Shown in pieces: positions 1 through 13,399 of a DNA stretch of 64,000 nucleotides. Within the stretch, counting starts at the first letter, position 1. Every line of letters starts with the position of its first letter. The stretch is from NCBI RefSeq assembly GCF_052857255.1, contig NC_135500.1, forward strand, positions 103,606,048-103,670,047, given 5' to 3'. Both the position numbers and the translations under genes were made by a program. A model generated the notes under the pieces. The model searched no databases and had not been told where the DNA came from. It saw nothing but the letters and a program-made list of their open reading frames with translations. This DNA comes from Amblyomma americanum. Taxonomy: Eukaryota > Arthropoda > Arachnida > Ixodida > Ixodidae.

Positions 1-3000
1 AGCAGAGACCAGGCGGTGTTTACCGAAAAAAGCTTGTCCTGTTGGAAGCTAATAGTTCAAACATGGCACAAGATTGAACACAGTCACTCCTGAATTGTTC
101 AGCGTCGTGCTTTTCTATTTCACTCCTCACGCGAATATTTTCAACCAAACAAAATGGAGATTCAAATTCATCATACTTGTACAACCTGTTTTGGAATTTC
201 TCTGAGATAACAAAACAGAGGCAATTTGAGCAACTGGCGCACGTACTTCCCGTTTGCGCATCTCCCGAGCAGCAAACAAACGCCTGTTACCAATAAAGGA
301 AGAATGCAGTCGTGAGCGTACGCCGACTTTAAATTCGTGTCATTTACTAGGAACGCATATCCATTCAGAAAGCTTCCACCGCGGCATAAATTCTCAACGG
401 CCGTTACCCATCAGCCAAACAACCTCCATATAGTGTCCATAGCTATGTATAGTGGTACAGGTTTACGTGACAAACCATAAAAAACGAGTGCGGAAGGCGC
501 GTAATTCTGACCTAGGCGAGTGTAGGACCACCCCTGATCGTATATAAATGAAAACCACGTCATGCTGGAGCTGTATCAAGGAGGCCTGGATCATCTGTCA
601 AAAAGTAAAAACTGTTCTTTACTACTATATCTATGACCATTAGGAGCAGCCTGGGCGTTCGGGCCACCGACACAATTAAAGTTTCTCCTTACTCAACGTG
701 CCGGTCACATTCAAGCAAGGCAATCACAAGACAAACCAGTTGACACGCTCTGCTACAGTATCACAAGCTTGAATATTGATCAATCATCATGATTTGTCAC
801 GGAGATGAAACAGCAGGCTACAATCCGCTCTTCCTTTGGTGTCAATATTATAATCGAGATTAGAGGAAGGGATACCCTTCACAGAAAGATGAAACAACCC
901 GCCGAATGACCTACATGGTCCTAGTCCCCTCCCGACCTTCGTTTCCTACATAGCCACAAAGTTATGCTGTCTGCCGCGGAATAGTCCGCAGGGTGGCAGC
1001 TTCTTCTGGCGAGACCTAAGACCACGCAAACCTCCGTTAAGATACTAACTCTTCTGAGCTCGCAATGATGAACACAAATTTTTATTCGACATGTGCATCT
1101 GTCTCAGCAAACAGCCAGGCCGCCCCAGGGCTAGCATCAGAACTCCGGAACCACGAACGTCGGCACTTCCCGTTTTCCTTGAACGCTCGTGGGTGACGGC
1201 CAGGAGGGCTTGAAGCGCGGCTCTTCTGAAGGATCTCTTAAATAAAAGTAAGGGTCCCAGTTACAGGAACCGGGTATAGTCCTCCAAGGCGCTTCTCAGC
1301 ATTGGCTACAGAGGCACAGTATCCCGAGCGGTACACGCAGGGCTATAATAGGAAGGCTGGCAGTTTCGTGGCCGGCCGTCTGATTCAGCTTCTCACACCG
1401 ACGCCAAGATCCATTGTCTTCCATTGTTTCTACGCACTTTGTGGCAGCGCATTTTCTCACATTAAGAACCGATGCGCTGTGACCGAAACACTAGACCATA
1501 GTGGCGGTTGGAAGGTCAGCAGTCGCGTCGAGCACTTCGCATGGCGTCTATTGTCTGCTCCTGTTAATCTTCTGAGAAGGCAGCACAGGATACGGCTAGT
1601 TCTCAGCAGATGTCATGACGCACTCCTCTGCTGTGTAAACTAAGAGCGGGAAAACCTCACAGCACAGCGTACGACAGCAGAGGACGAAGTTTGCCGCCTA
1701 CGTTGCATCTAAGACATGAGCCGCACAAAGTCAGCTGATGTCGAACGTCACTAAGACCTACTCTTCCAGCAACAGACAGAGCATCAACCCTGATTAGCCT
1801 TCTCATTTCGGCCGTGTGTGACATCATCCAGTTTTCCACCGATATCGCCGGAACCTTCCCGTACACGTCAAATACCCCTCGTATGCATGCGTCTTCCAAG
1901 CGCTCGAGAAAGCACCTTCAGTTTCACCTCCTTCAGTTCAAGGTCCACAAGAACACCGCGACCACTCTCAATCAATAGTCGCTCGCGTCACATAAGCTTC
2001 TCTTTCTGTGCGCCGATTTGCAGGTCACGATCGTGACGCGAGGCGATAAGAATTGTCCCATGTAAAACGTTTTTACTTCAGATGTACAACACCTCGCAGC
2101 GAATCATTTAAGCCTTCAGCCCGGTGCGGGTGTACGGCAAGGTCCGTATGCAGGAACATGAAGTCGACTGGTTGGCACACGAGGTAGAACGAAATGGCAA
2201 TCATACTGCTGGCGGCAGCCTAAGCAGCACCCTAGCAAGCGGCCTTTTCAAAATTTCACGCGGCGAACTTCGAAGACCGAAACCTACTGGAACGGTGACC
2301 AACGTAATTGCAACTTCTGCCGATTCAGCCTTCCGAATAGGTGTGTTATCTATCAGGCTCGGAAGAAAGAATTGTAGGTAATTCACGAGTTGTCGAAATT
2401 ATTGCTATTAATCGTGCGATGCGTGGCTATGTTCTACTCGTACACTTCAGCAGGTGGCTCTGATAAGCTATAAGACCTAGGCGACACGCTTAAAACGGAG
2501 GTTTTCGCGCAAAACATTGGCTTCGCAAAACGGTGGTTCGCCGGCAGCGCTTCCGCGGTTGTGGTGACGTTGAGAACCTAGATCCCTTCCGGGACCGTAT
2601 CGGCGTGGCCACGCCGCCACCATGGCTGTATGAGGTCGTCCTTTAGGCGAATCCGGCGAGCGCATGGAGCACGGCACCTTGTTTAATGCAATGAAACTAA
2701 ACTGCGTACATCCCTGGCGGCTCCTCAATGATGCGAAATCGAGATATCGAAGAAGGATGTTTGTGGCTTCTGCTCTCGGGATGTTGGAGAAAAGCAACAA
2801 GTTATAGTGTGATGGGATGAGCACGCAAGATGATTTTATCGAAAATACGTAAATATCAACGCGGAAAGAAGAAAATATGCGCCAGTGTGTTTCCTGGGCT
2901 CAGCGGAAGGACGACGACTATGGACCTATCCCCAGCAGCTCGCCAACGCGCGGAAGCGATTATGTTCATGGTGCATCACTGGATATTGACGACGACAAAA

Positions 3001-3478
3001 CAATTTTCTCTCCCACATGGACGTATTACTAACGGTGGAAAACCTTGCTGGGACGGTGAAGACCCAAGCCACTGTCATTAAAGAACTACAGGCGGATATC
3101 CAGAACCTGTGTCACTTAGTAATGCGCAACACCAACACTTCTTTTGACTTCAATAGCGCTTAGCATTCCACCGCTAAGACGTCTGGACTGCAAGCAAAAA
3201 TGTGCACCTTTTGTAGAAGCAGTTAGGCAACCAAGCGCATCGCTCTGAGGAACCGGATACACCCCCCGTGCCGCAAGTCATTCTTCGAGTGACACACGCC
3301 CGACCACATAGTCCGTTCGTCCCCTGTACAATGCCAACCAGGACGGAGTCCAGCTAGTTCGCTGGAAGAGGCCTTCTGCCTGAGCTAGCCTCCAAAAATC
3401 TACAGTTATCTCAAATGTACCGCCACCCAGAAAGGCTCTGTTCGTATCAGTGCTTCGCCAGGGCTCAACTGCGGTTAG
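1..3478. other. Stretch without a recognisable gene
   Basis: Open frames here are short, at most about 115 codons. None shows a domain, a signal peptide or a convincing splice arrangement that I recognise. I see no repeat family shared with the rest of the window until the SINE that begins at about 3484. Confidence 0.5.
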
Positions 3479-3483
3479 CGTAA

Positions 3484-3722
3484 GTTTGGTTTGGTTTATG
3501 GGGGTTTAACGTATCAAAGCGACTCAGGCTATGAGGGACGCCGTAGTGAAGGGCTCCGGAAATTTCGACCACATGGGGTTATTTAGCGTGCACTGACATC
3601 GCACTGTACACGGGCCTCTAGATTTTCGCCTCCATCAAAATTCGACCGCCGCGGCCCGGATCGAACCCGCGTCTTTCGGGCCTGCAGCCGAGCGCTTAAC
3701 CACTCGGCCACCGTGGTGGCCT
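3484..3722 (-). mobile_element. tRNA-derived SINE (Ruka type), minus strand
   Basis: On the minus strand it begins with a tRNA-like head: a box A-like tggccgagtgg and a box B-like ggttcgatccg. A short body follows with 'gatggaggcgaaaatctaga', 'cagtgcacgctaaataaccc', 'ggagcccttcactacggcg' and 'catagcctgagtcgctttga', ending in a cataaaccaaaccaaac tail. The flanks share cgtaagt (3479-3485 and 3728-3734), a probable short target-site duplication. Ruka is a described SINE of ticks; subfamily assignment is inference. Confidence 0.85.
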
Positions 3723-4049
3723 ACTATCGTAAGTGAACTCGTGATAACTCTTCTTGATGCGCAGGTTGTTCGATGCACGAAACTTTTCATGAACTTTGAT
3801 CAACTCAATGACTATAAACTATGAAAAGAGAGCTGTCTCTCCTGTTCGTTTACGGCCTTTGAGGGAAAGAATCTGTCTACGACAGTGATTGCTAGACATT
3901 AGCTACCTTTTTGCTACCAGAACGCCTGCGAATTGAGGGGTAAATCATGTTAAGTAGCTGAAAACCTCATAGCATTATAGTATGACGTGTACTGCCTAAC
4001 AGACTTGACTACATGCTGACATCCGGAGCAAAGGATAATTCACACGTAA

Positions 4050-4680
4050 TATAGTACGTACGGCAAAGATAAAGACGATTACGCCAGGGGAAATATTCAC
4101 GGTGGTGGTATTCTTACAGCTGTTTGTCAGGAACTCAAATCTATTCGAAGAAAAATCCTTGAGCCCGAAGTGGAGTATGTTTGGGTAGAAATCTTCTAGA
4201 GCTCTGGTAGAAACGTACTTCTTGTAAATTACTACAACGCTCCTGCTTCAACCGATATGGCACTTAGAAGCTCTCTTAGCCGCCTTGATGACCGCAATGA
4301 TTTTAGTAAACAGTTTGTAATGATCGTTGGGGTTTGAATCTCCTGCGGTTAGACTGGCCCACCGGGATCTGTGTTTGGAAGAAAGATGAGAAGCAGTAAA
4401 AAGCGAATAAACAATTGAATTTGTTAACTGTGCAGAGATTAGTGAGACAAATTGCCTCGAGAGAATAAAAAGAAACCTGCTTGACCTTATTCTAACAAAT
4501 GCCACTCATTGTACAACATATGCGCCATTGCTAGCATTTGTACCTATAGACGTCTCGCATCCCCTTGTTAAGTACTGATAGAAACTTCAATGGCGGTAAA
4601 CATACTCCTACTTTGCACTCGGTCCGAACATGCAAATGGTGGTTACTAAGGCTTAGAGGTATCTGGAAAGTGCTGCGAAT
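4050..4680 (+). pseudogene. CR1/L2-like LINE endonuclease fragment
   Basis: Read across two or three in-frame stops, the plus strand gives an apurinic-endonuclease-like domain: a GGGILTAV segment, then EVEYVWVEI, LLVNYYNAPAS and FVMIVGV (in place of the usual v.GDFN), and then LLDLILTNATHC. This order is typical of the N-terminal endonuclease of CR1/L2/Jockey-type ORF2 proteins. The catalytic GDFN block is broken by a stop. No reverse transcriptase follows. The next recognisable stretch looks like the 3' end of a LINE, so the element seems internally deleted. Confidence 0.65.
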
Positions 4681-4689
4681 ATACTAATA

Positions 4690-5052
4690 TACTAATACTA
4701 ATATACAACTGCGAATATACTTTGTGAAAATGTAATCTGTATTTATTCTTATGTCGTATGAGAAAATCTCTGTTATCACGGTACTCTTTTTTTGCATTCA
4801 TTCATTATTGATAAACATTCTGTTATCTTATTTCTGCTGTGTTGCTCTCATACATACGCTGTATAATTTCTTTTCTATTTATTTATTGACGACCACTACT
4901 GTATTGTTCATTAATTGTTATTTCAATCTGTCTGCAGCTCCCATGTAATGGTTTCCTGGGGCTTCGTCAAGCTGTTCGTAAAGCTTTTATACCAGGTGAA
5001 CATCCAGATACTTGCTGGAGAATAAAATATTATTTGGTTTGATTTGATTTGG
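4690..5052 (+). mobile_element. LINE 3' end with TTTGATTTGATT tail
   Basis: AT-rich 3' untranslated-like sequence ends in an AATAAA signal followed by a short ttggtttgatttgatttgg tandem tail, as in CR1-type LINEs. Its position just downstream of the endonuclease fragment at 4050-4680 suggests both are parts of one internally deleted element. Confidence 0.5.
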
Positions 5053-7134
5053 AACAGTACAGTGTTGTTTTAAATATATGTGCATAAAGCAGCAGAAACG
5101 GTCACACATATTACCACAAGTGGAATGGGCGTCTGTATCCCTAAAAGCCACTCCGCACTGCCAGACACCCCCATTGGTTCGCTAACGAACTAAGAAAAGA
5201 AATGCGCAGATGTTCATAGATGCTTTCGTTCACGCGCTTTGTCATTTTGGTACAATAAATACAGCGCCCATCGGTTGAAAGTGAAACACTTTTACCATCA
5301 GGGCTAGAATGATCGTTTGCTTTCGGTCTAAGACCGCATATATGCATGGTACATTTGCATAGAGGATATGATGTGATTAAAGCGGTTCTTAGGTCTTAGG
5401 GCAAACAAATAACAGTAGAAGTCAACAATTTGCGGCGCATTTACAATGGGAAGTGGGAGGAGACGTGAAAGAGGATGAAGATAAATCTTAAAGTAAAATA
5501 AAGAGCAAACGCCTCTGCCTCCTCAAGTCGCGAAGCTATTGTGGCTACCTTTTTATTATCTCAAATTCAATTTTTTTTTCATTTAATGAGCTTTTCGGTA
5601 TTCTGGATTGATGGCTCTTACGTTTTTGCTTATAACCCTCGCGTTTATTTATTAAAAGATTGGAAGTTCTAGCCAATCGCAATTTTATTCGTTTTTTTTT
5701 GCTGCTGCTGCTTTGCGCGAAGCTTTAATACCAATGAGTCGGAACAGGTGCATTGCTGAGTAGCGCGTCACGTCATTTCGAGATAGCGTAGACAATCCCA
5801 AGGAGGACACATGATCATGGCTCAGTCCGACATGCGTGCCTTGTTGTATATGAAAGTAAAGAATTCTTGGCTCTACCAGCCAATCATTGTATTTTGTAGA
5901 GAACCTTCGCTGCTCAGGGGGCGCTCCTAAATCTGACGCCCAGCGCCATCTGGTTTTAAAATGAGTAATAACATAGTATTACGGGGCAGACGATGCCGTT
6001 TGAGCGTGATCGCTGGCTCATCAGGCTTCTGTTGCGTTCGTAGACTTTCTGTCTCAGTTTTACTATTGCTAGGAGCAAGAGCTTTTCGGAATTAGTGAAG
6101 CAACACTTCTTGATCGCAGCCGTTACCTGGCAGCGTCGATACCTGCTATGCATTCGCAGCCCTGCGGTAACGTGACACCGTTAATGCTGCACTGCGGCTT
6201 TCCAAGTCAAACTATTTTTCATATTTGTTTCGCTCCGAATTTCCTGAAAATGACGGAAGCATTTTTCACTGGAAATTATTCGTACCCTGGTAAAGAATCG
6301 CTTTGAAGCAACCAAGCTTCATGAGAATGCACGATGTCATTATTCAAATAGACTTCTGCGAAGTACAAGCGTTGTAAACTTGGTCAACATTTGGTTTTGG
6401 GCTCTCGAGGAACTTCGCTACCATATTAACCACGCCATAATCTGTCCAGATTGGTTGCCATTCACTCATTGTAACTCAAAACGCATGTAGTGGGTCTGAA
6501 GACATCAATGGAATCATACTTTGCGTGTAAGAAGTGCCTGTCCTTGCGCCTCAATACATGTGTACCAGATGACGATTGTGTATGACTGCCATTACATGGG
6601 CTTTATTGAGGTTACCGCTCTTCATGCTTTATAGATGAGCAGCATGCGTGGGTTCCGCAGGCGCATCTTATATATCATGCACCTGCAAGTCTCTCTTTCA
6701 GAGAACTGTAGGCACGACGCCGGTACAGGGCGCCGCTGGCCCAATACACGACAGTGGTAAGCCACCCCGAAAAGGCGCAGTCGTCAGGACGAGACAGTGA
6801 TTATCAGCAGGAGACTTGTCGGCCTGAGAACGCGCTGAGAACGTGAAACATTAGAAGTTGTTCTATTCAGTGTCATACAATGAAAAAGTTATTATGAGAA
6901 AGATAGAGAAATGTTTCCGTTTATCTTCTGCGTCACTATACAAATTTGATGCTGGTATGAAGTTCATGCCTTCCTCTGCCCCTTTAGTGAACCAGCTACG
7001 GTCGAAAATCAAGAGCACAGATCATGTCGGACAAAATTTATAAATCCACACTCCAGCCGATAACGGTATACCTACCTCAACAAAGCGCAGTGCCATCGCG
7101 AAGCAAAAATTCCCTGTCGGAAATCCTACCGAGA
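5053..7134. other. Stretch without a recognisable gene
   Basis: AT-rich DNA with only short open frames and no domain or repeat that I recognise. Confidence 0.5.
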
Positions 7135-7238
7135 GCCATAGCGGAAACGTAGTGGATGGTTAGTGGCTATAGAGGAAGCAGAGTGGATTCTTGGTGGCTA
7201 TAGATGAATCAGAGTGAATTTTTGGTGGCTATAGTGGC
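7135..7238. repeat. 31-bp tandem repeat, about 3.3 units
   Basis: Three consecutive 31-base units start with gccatag or gctatag and end with tggtg or tagtg, followed by a partial fourth (gctatagtggc). Spacing is exactly 31 bases, with internal substitutions but no visible indels. Confidence 0.8.
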
Positions 7239-9109
7239 AAAATACTGGTACGGTCATTGATGCTGGCGCTATATTGACCACCATGATGCTGGTATCGGCG
7301 GCCATGGCGGTTTCCAGCAGAAGCTAGGAGTCAACATAATGGATTTCGTCCGTGATGCTGGCTTCGTGTCAACATGGTGGCAGCAACTGCTGGAGAAACT
7401 TCGTTCATGGCGGATGTTGGCATAATACTTGGAGTGTAGACGGTTAGCTGTGAGTGATGGTGTCATGTGTTCGTCGATCATGCGAGGCTACCTGCGTGGT
7501 TTGCAGAGGGCTGACGCACCCGGACGTCGAAGCGCGAAACGCGGTGCACTCGGTGACTTCCGAAAGCTTACCCCCGAATGCAGAAATGTAAGTGTCGCGC
7601 TTGGACTTCACGACAAGAATTCGGCTTAGAGCACCGCCGCAACCTCAAAGCGATCAAGACTGCTTTCGCGTTTCATAGACGCAACGAGCACGGCAGGCAC
7701 ATACTGGTCGGTAGGGCCGCTGGGAGGCCCGTCTTGGCGCAGAGCGAAGAGGCGAGGACTATACGAATTTATATGCGCTCTCTGGGTGCACGATAGCGTG
7801 CACCCACAGCACGCTATCATACAAAAGCGGCCGGCCGACCAGACCACGAGAGCCTCGGGGGCTGTCTCCAGGCAGTTAGAGCACGTTTCAAGCGCTCTTT
7901 GCGGCCAAAGTGCGGGCGGACTCGTAAATAACACTACCGCTGCGACGTATAAGTCCACGAGTTCGGCTCGTGCACGGCAGCGAACGGCGCTATGCCGGGT
8001 GTGCCGCGATGCCGTGGGTGCATGGCTAGCGTAGATTTGACGACGAAAACGAAACAGGAACCTTCAATTTTAATTAAATAAAGAAATTGGGCTTGTTTTA
8101 TAGCGACATCAAAATTTTTATTTTAAGAAAGCAGCAGCAACACAGCGTCAGTTTTCGAGCAAAGTTAACCATTTATTCTGCTCAAAGGTATAATTACACG
8201 CTCCGCTAAGCCTATCAATTCGCTTGCAATGCCACCAAGAAAACCAGGAGCCGCGCGAGAGTCTCACCGCATGCATAACCGCACCTTCACTTAACGTAAA
8301 GCACCTTAAAAGGTCACAAACACGGCTTTTGAGCAGCAGTGAATGCCCCTTTGAGCAGTATGTCTGCTTTTAAGGCTATCTACACCGTGCTTTTATTGCT
8401 CAATCAACTGTTGAATAATCGTTCCAAGATAACTTCAATGGGTGAAGACCATTAAAAGCATGTACGCAAAGCTATTTTAGTGCGGTACTATGTAATGTAC
8501 TATATCGGCAGGAAAATATGTATATGTATGGAGCATGAAAACAACTCCAAATTTTCCCCTCTGGTATACAGCCTAACACTAAGAAAATCAACGCGAAAAG
8601 CGTGGTCTGGCATGCTTATACGCGGTATGGCAAAAAATATTGCTTATCCAGGTTTTGGGAAGTAAAATGTTTCAGAATAATTCATTCGATAAGCGGTCCA
8701 TTTTCTTTTCTTGATAACACCTCAAAGTACAGCTGTCAGAACTAGGCGCCCTGAAGTGACGAAAATTTGTTAGAAAAGTAAGCTCCTATACACTGTTATT
8801 TATTTTCACACAAGTGTGCACATCTGCTATTATAAACAATCGACAAATTTCGAATTTATCTGGAGCATGCATTTATAAAGACAGGGACAGATTTGCTTCA
8901 AAAATGTATTCTGTAGTACACTATATATAATGCAAATGGAACAGTAAACATATAATCATGCAGGACAGTTTGCACACAGTCTGTCCACTTGAAATGCAAA
9001 AATAAAAATATAATTTCTGTTCACAGTATTTACAGCTTCTCAATAGTTACTATACAGATCTCGAGAGAAAGGAAAACAATGACATGAAGTGACAACACAG
9101 CGGGACAGA
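7239..9109. other. Unassigned DNA with a GC-rich island
   Basis: The sequence from about 7490 to 8040 is CpG- and GC-rich compared with its AT-rich surroundings and contains the hairpins described separately. It could be the 5' end of a host gene or an element terminus, but I find no protein family in any frame. From 8040 to 9109 the DNA is AT-rich with nothing recognisable. Confidence 0.4.
7784..7818. repeat. Two overlapping, mutually exclusive hairpins
   Basis: GGGTGCACG and CGTGCACCC (7784-7792 and 7797-7805) form a perfect 9-bp stem with a 4-base loop. GATAGCGTGC and GCACGCTATC (7792-7801 and 7809-7818) form a perfect 10-bp stem with a 7-base loop. They share 7792-7805, so only one can form at a time. 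Confidence 0.85.
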
Positions 9110-9267
9110 ATTTCAGCTGAATCCACATTCAGGTAATGCTTTTGTGTTGTGTACTTTCTACAAATAAGCAACAAGCAGCATAAGTGAATCCTGCTCCACT
9201 AGGATATAAATAACTATTATTGTACATTCACTAGCACAAACACATGCCAATACATCTCCGCAGATGT

Positions 9268-10060
9268 TTTCAACCTGTATCAAAATCATCATTTATTGTC
9301 CCTTAAGGGCCTTTAGGTGGGGCACTACACAATGCGGAGCAAAAAAAGCAAGAGGAAATTATGGTTACGTAGCAAAAGAAGGCGAGCAAATTATTATAGG
9401 GCAATGCAAAAGGGTGAAGCAAACTTACGTATGTACACTGTGGCCGTGCAGCAATACAAGCAACATCGAAAATGGTGCGCGTAATACGAATAGGTGTGCA
9501 AGAAGTAACTGAAAAAAAGATGTTACTAAGAAGTTCAATTGTGATACATAAGGAGTAGTAGGCAATGATTGTTAATTACAGCTAATGACAAGTATGGTTG
9601 AACAGTAGATTCGAGAATTTATTCAGATCGGACTCATTTGCCATGAGCTCTGAGAGGTAACTGCTACTTCCATCGTTCTATGGCTGATGGCAAGAAATAT
9701 TTATGGTAGGCATTAGTGGAACCATGTAAATGCTGCAAACATAAACTGTTGAAAAGACGATGCGATGTTCTATTTGGTGGAAGTAGGAATGTTTTGTGCA
9801 AGTGAAGAAAATTGTAGCCCACACCTCCACCACATATGTGTAGGGCAGGACTTCACGAACCAGGTTTATTCCAACCCGCAAACAGCCAAAGTGATGACGA
9901 TGAGTATACTCAGGTGAGGAAGATGAAGTGGCATACAGATAGGTGAGATGAATGAAACCGCAGTCAGTGCTCACACTATAGCTTATGGAAAAGACAAAGT
10001 TCGGCAATTGTGTGATGAAAAGACAGTGGAAATAAGTCGAGCGACAATTTTGTGACTGAA
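9268..10060 (-). mobile_element. Old CR1/L2-like LINE 3' end (copy 1)
   Basis: The 3' end is at the left, where the plus strand reads aaaatcatcatttattgtccc; on the minus strand this gives an AATAAATGATGATTTT tail. Further right, the minus strand encodes HKYFLPSAIERWK followed by a stop, which resembles the conserved C-terminal 'fFprtIraWN.LP' block of CR1-type reverse transcriptases. Substitutions and stops make it inactive. The counterpart in copy 2 carries a later SINE insertion. The extent to the right is uncertain. Confidence 0.6.
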
Positions 10061-12202
10061 ACACTGATGCTGTGGTGATAACATCACATTATATTCCGGG
10101 CTGCACAGCTTTGCACTGATTCTAATGTGTAAATAAGTTTGGTGCAGGTTCCAAATGGGTGAGGAATATGTTCCAATTTTGAGCAAACGAACATTTTCTG
10201 GGTGAGTTTGCGGATAGGAGGGAACAGCTCGCAATCCGTAGTCGGTTGAGCGATTTTGAACTTTCAGTGACTACGTTAAGATATGCTGAGACCAAGAAAG
10301 TCTGCTAGCCTTGTTATTCGTAGGTACCGGTATGACCCTATTTGTGTTAGTGCTATTAGCTTAATGAATTACGATAATTTAGAATATTACATTTGCGGGC
10401 TTAATGAGGTTTATGCTCTAAGCATGTGATCAGACGCTTGAACCCAGTTGCTGCTAATCTCAATCCCTTTCTATCCTATTTAGCAAGTCGCAAGTGATTG
10501 TATTTTCTTGCTGCAAACATTCAATGAAAAGGCAGCAGTCAGCCACATCCTCCGGCTGTACCGCATTAAGTGCTCTGCCAGATGAGACAAAGCACGCTTT
10601 GTTCGCACAACTTGCCAGCATGCGTAGTCTTCTGTAAACGTAGATACCCAAATGTCTCCATGCAAAACTCTTTCTCGTGGAGACACAGAAAGCTGCTGCT
10701 CATCACCTTGGGCAGTTGTTGATGCATAATAATGCGTTCAACAATTTGCAGAGGGATGCCATTTGCAGCTGACACCTGCCGAACTATGTGTCCATTTACA
10801 CCTTCAAAAACAAAAGCAGAATGTGCCCACAGTGGTCCAAGTGACCGAGCACAATTAGCCAAATGAAGAAGCACATGAACATTAAATGTCAAGCTCGCAA
10901 CCCCGTAGAATCTCTTGCACTGAATGACGAAGCTCTCCAGAAGCAGCTCTGAAAATAAAAAGTAGCAAAATATTAGGTGAAGTTGAGAGCCATTAAAAAT
11001 TTCGTCGACAAACACAGTCAAGTTATTCTCAATCCACCTCATTGCAAGATTTTTTTTCTTCAAGTTTTCTATGCGGAGGTTCATTGAAAACAAGCAGTTC
11101 CATGTTCAGGAACAGGAAATCTCTCTATTCCAGAAAGAGCACACTTTAAGAATGCATGAAACTAGCTGACAAGCAAAAGCTGCACACGGCTACGCCAACA
11201 TAATTGGTCTTTAAAGGGGGCTCCTACCTCTAATTTGGCCCTGCATTACAGAGAAAGCGAACTTAACAATTCTAACCCGTTGAACAAAAATGCATGTGTA
11301 CCTCTGTTCAATAGTACAAACATTCTGTATAGGCATTCCAATCAGTTAACAATGGAATTATCAGAGTCATAACATATTCACAAAAACTCGGACATATGCG
11401 TCAGCACACCATCAGTTGTAATCCATGATTGTGAAATTCGGTATCTTAATTCAACATAGTGATTCGTTTTGTCATTTTGGGGGTAGGCGCATGCGCTGCT
11501 GGCTGCCTTGCGTGAGCTATTTAACCTTGTGTTTTTTCCAATAAACTTCAGTTGATAGTAGCGCTTGTCCTTCGTGTCTTTCTCTGCGTCCCCTGTAGCA
11601 GCGCTTTCGAAAGTTTTCAAAGATGTAGCAACTAGCGCAATTGTCTGTGTTACTTCAAAATAATCATTACAAATTTACCACATCACAACTTTTAACAGGT
11701 AACCAATAGATAATGTTTCAGGAGTGTTGTAGTTAGCTACAAAAACAAATAGCAGAAACCAGAACTATATATCTAAGATGACGAATACTATGACATCGGG
11801 TAATATGAAAGGTACTCTAAATAAGAGGAAAAGGAGTTTCAAGATGGCAGTAGTTTTTTTTGAAGTTTATGCACCAACCAGTTAATGCCTTCTGTGAATA
11901 TTTTAGAACCACAGTTCACAAAATAACTATTCTGAATATACTATGCAGGAAAAACATTTATGATTGTAAATAAGATTTCAAAATGGTTTGCAGACAGTTG
12001 TACAAGAGTGTAAAAAGGTCAAAATCTTACATAGTCAAAAAAATTATATGATTACCTCAGTTACCTTACAGCTATGCTATATTCACAAATGAGACGTGTA
12101 ATAAGTTACCTGTTTTGGCAATTTCAGACAGAGTGAGCTCCTCTCGCAAAAAGATGTGGAGAGCCTCTGACAGTTTGCAGAGGTGCCTCCAATAGTCCGA
12201 GT

Positions 12203-12491
12203 AGTAGTAGTGGTTTATTTAAAATAACATAAATGGAAGGTAAAAGATTTTTGCTAGCCCCGGCATCTGCCATCACGTGCGGCGGCACCTGAGCTGGGGC
12301 AGCGGAAAGAAAGGATAGCAGGCAGGTGGGAGAAATGAAATAAAAGAGGTGAGGGGACAGAAGAAAGACATGGGGGGAGGTAAATAGTACACTACATAAA
12401 ATAAATATACACTGCATAAAAACATTAAAAGTGAACACTATAAATGCAAAATAAATATACTATATACATTATTTACACAAAGAGTCAAAAG
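12203..12491 (-). mobile_element. 289-bp retroelement insertion in transposase exon 4
   Basis: It is flanked by a 12-bp direct repeat aatagtccgagt (12191-12202 and 12492-12503) that is single at 46419-46430 in copy 2. On the minus strand it ends ...AAATAAACC followed by (ACT)n, a typical LINE or SINE 3' tail, and contains tggcagatgccggggctagc, which it shares with 14381-14600. No protein is encoded. It is probably a 5'-truncated LINE 3' end or a SINE. Confidence 0.85.
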
Positions 12492-13290
12492 AATAGTCCG
12501 AGTGCAGGATACCTTTTAGGCACGGCAGAGCACAAAACAGTATCCACTGCCTCCACTCAGATGCTTTCCATTGTCCTCGTTCTCTAATTGGCCGAGGCCG
12601 CCTTGTCACACAGTCTAGAGATTTGATGGCCAACAGCCGTGAATCAATGTCTTCAAGTGTACAAGGACGACCTGCAAAATAAATGTGCATACTTTTGTTG
12701 TGAGCAGAGAGAATAAGGCAAAGTGATAATACCCTGTAGAATACAAAAATCCCAATAGATGAAAGGAAGAAATTTAAAGGCAGAAGCACTGCTATACACA
12801 CTATATAAATATCTGTACATGCATATGGTTGTAACTTGCTTCTACCAATTAAAATAAGATTAAATGCTGAGTACACTGTAAAGAAGAATCAGCATTTTAT
12901 TTTATGCAGCACGTTTTCCTACCGAGCAGTCACCAGCAGCCTACTAGCCCCTAAGTGTGCCGGTTGATAATGAAATATGCTACCATTATCTTATGTCATC
13001 ATGGTTTCTCAAAATATGTCCACTAGGAAGCCAGCTTAGTAGTAAGTACTAAACGGCTGCATCATACTATTTCACCACACTTTGTACACCATGTTGAGGC
13101 ACCATCAACAGTGCCTTCTACTAATCATAATCAGTAATGGCAAGGCCACAGATTATAGCATGTGCATGATCTACAATCTCTCAGCTGCCATTTCCCTGCA
13201 ATAAGCTGTACATTTGAAAAAGTGATGATAATCAGTAATAAATGCAGTGCCACAAAAAGCAGGAATATTTCAGCAACTTTCACTAGTAAG

Positions 13291-13399
13291 TTTTAGTTTT
13301 AGTTTATAGGGGCTTAACGTCCCAAAGTGACTCAGGCTATGAGACACGCTGTAGTGAAGGGTTCTAGAAATTTAGACCACCTTGGGTTCTTTAATGTGC
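13291..13399 (-). mobile_element. 5'-truncated SINE with 15-bp target duplication (copy 1)
   Basis: This holds only the 3' half of the Ruka-type SINE (tttataggggcttaacgtcccaaag...). It is flanked by actttcactagtaag at 13276-13290 and 13400-13414. It lies in the intron between exons 2 and 3 of the transposase gene. The same insertion, at the same site, occurs in copy 2. Confidence 0.9.

Noticed and set aside
1302..1643. 113-codon plus-strand frame
   Set aside because: No domain, no splice context, and no support from any second copy.
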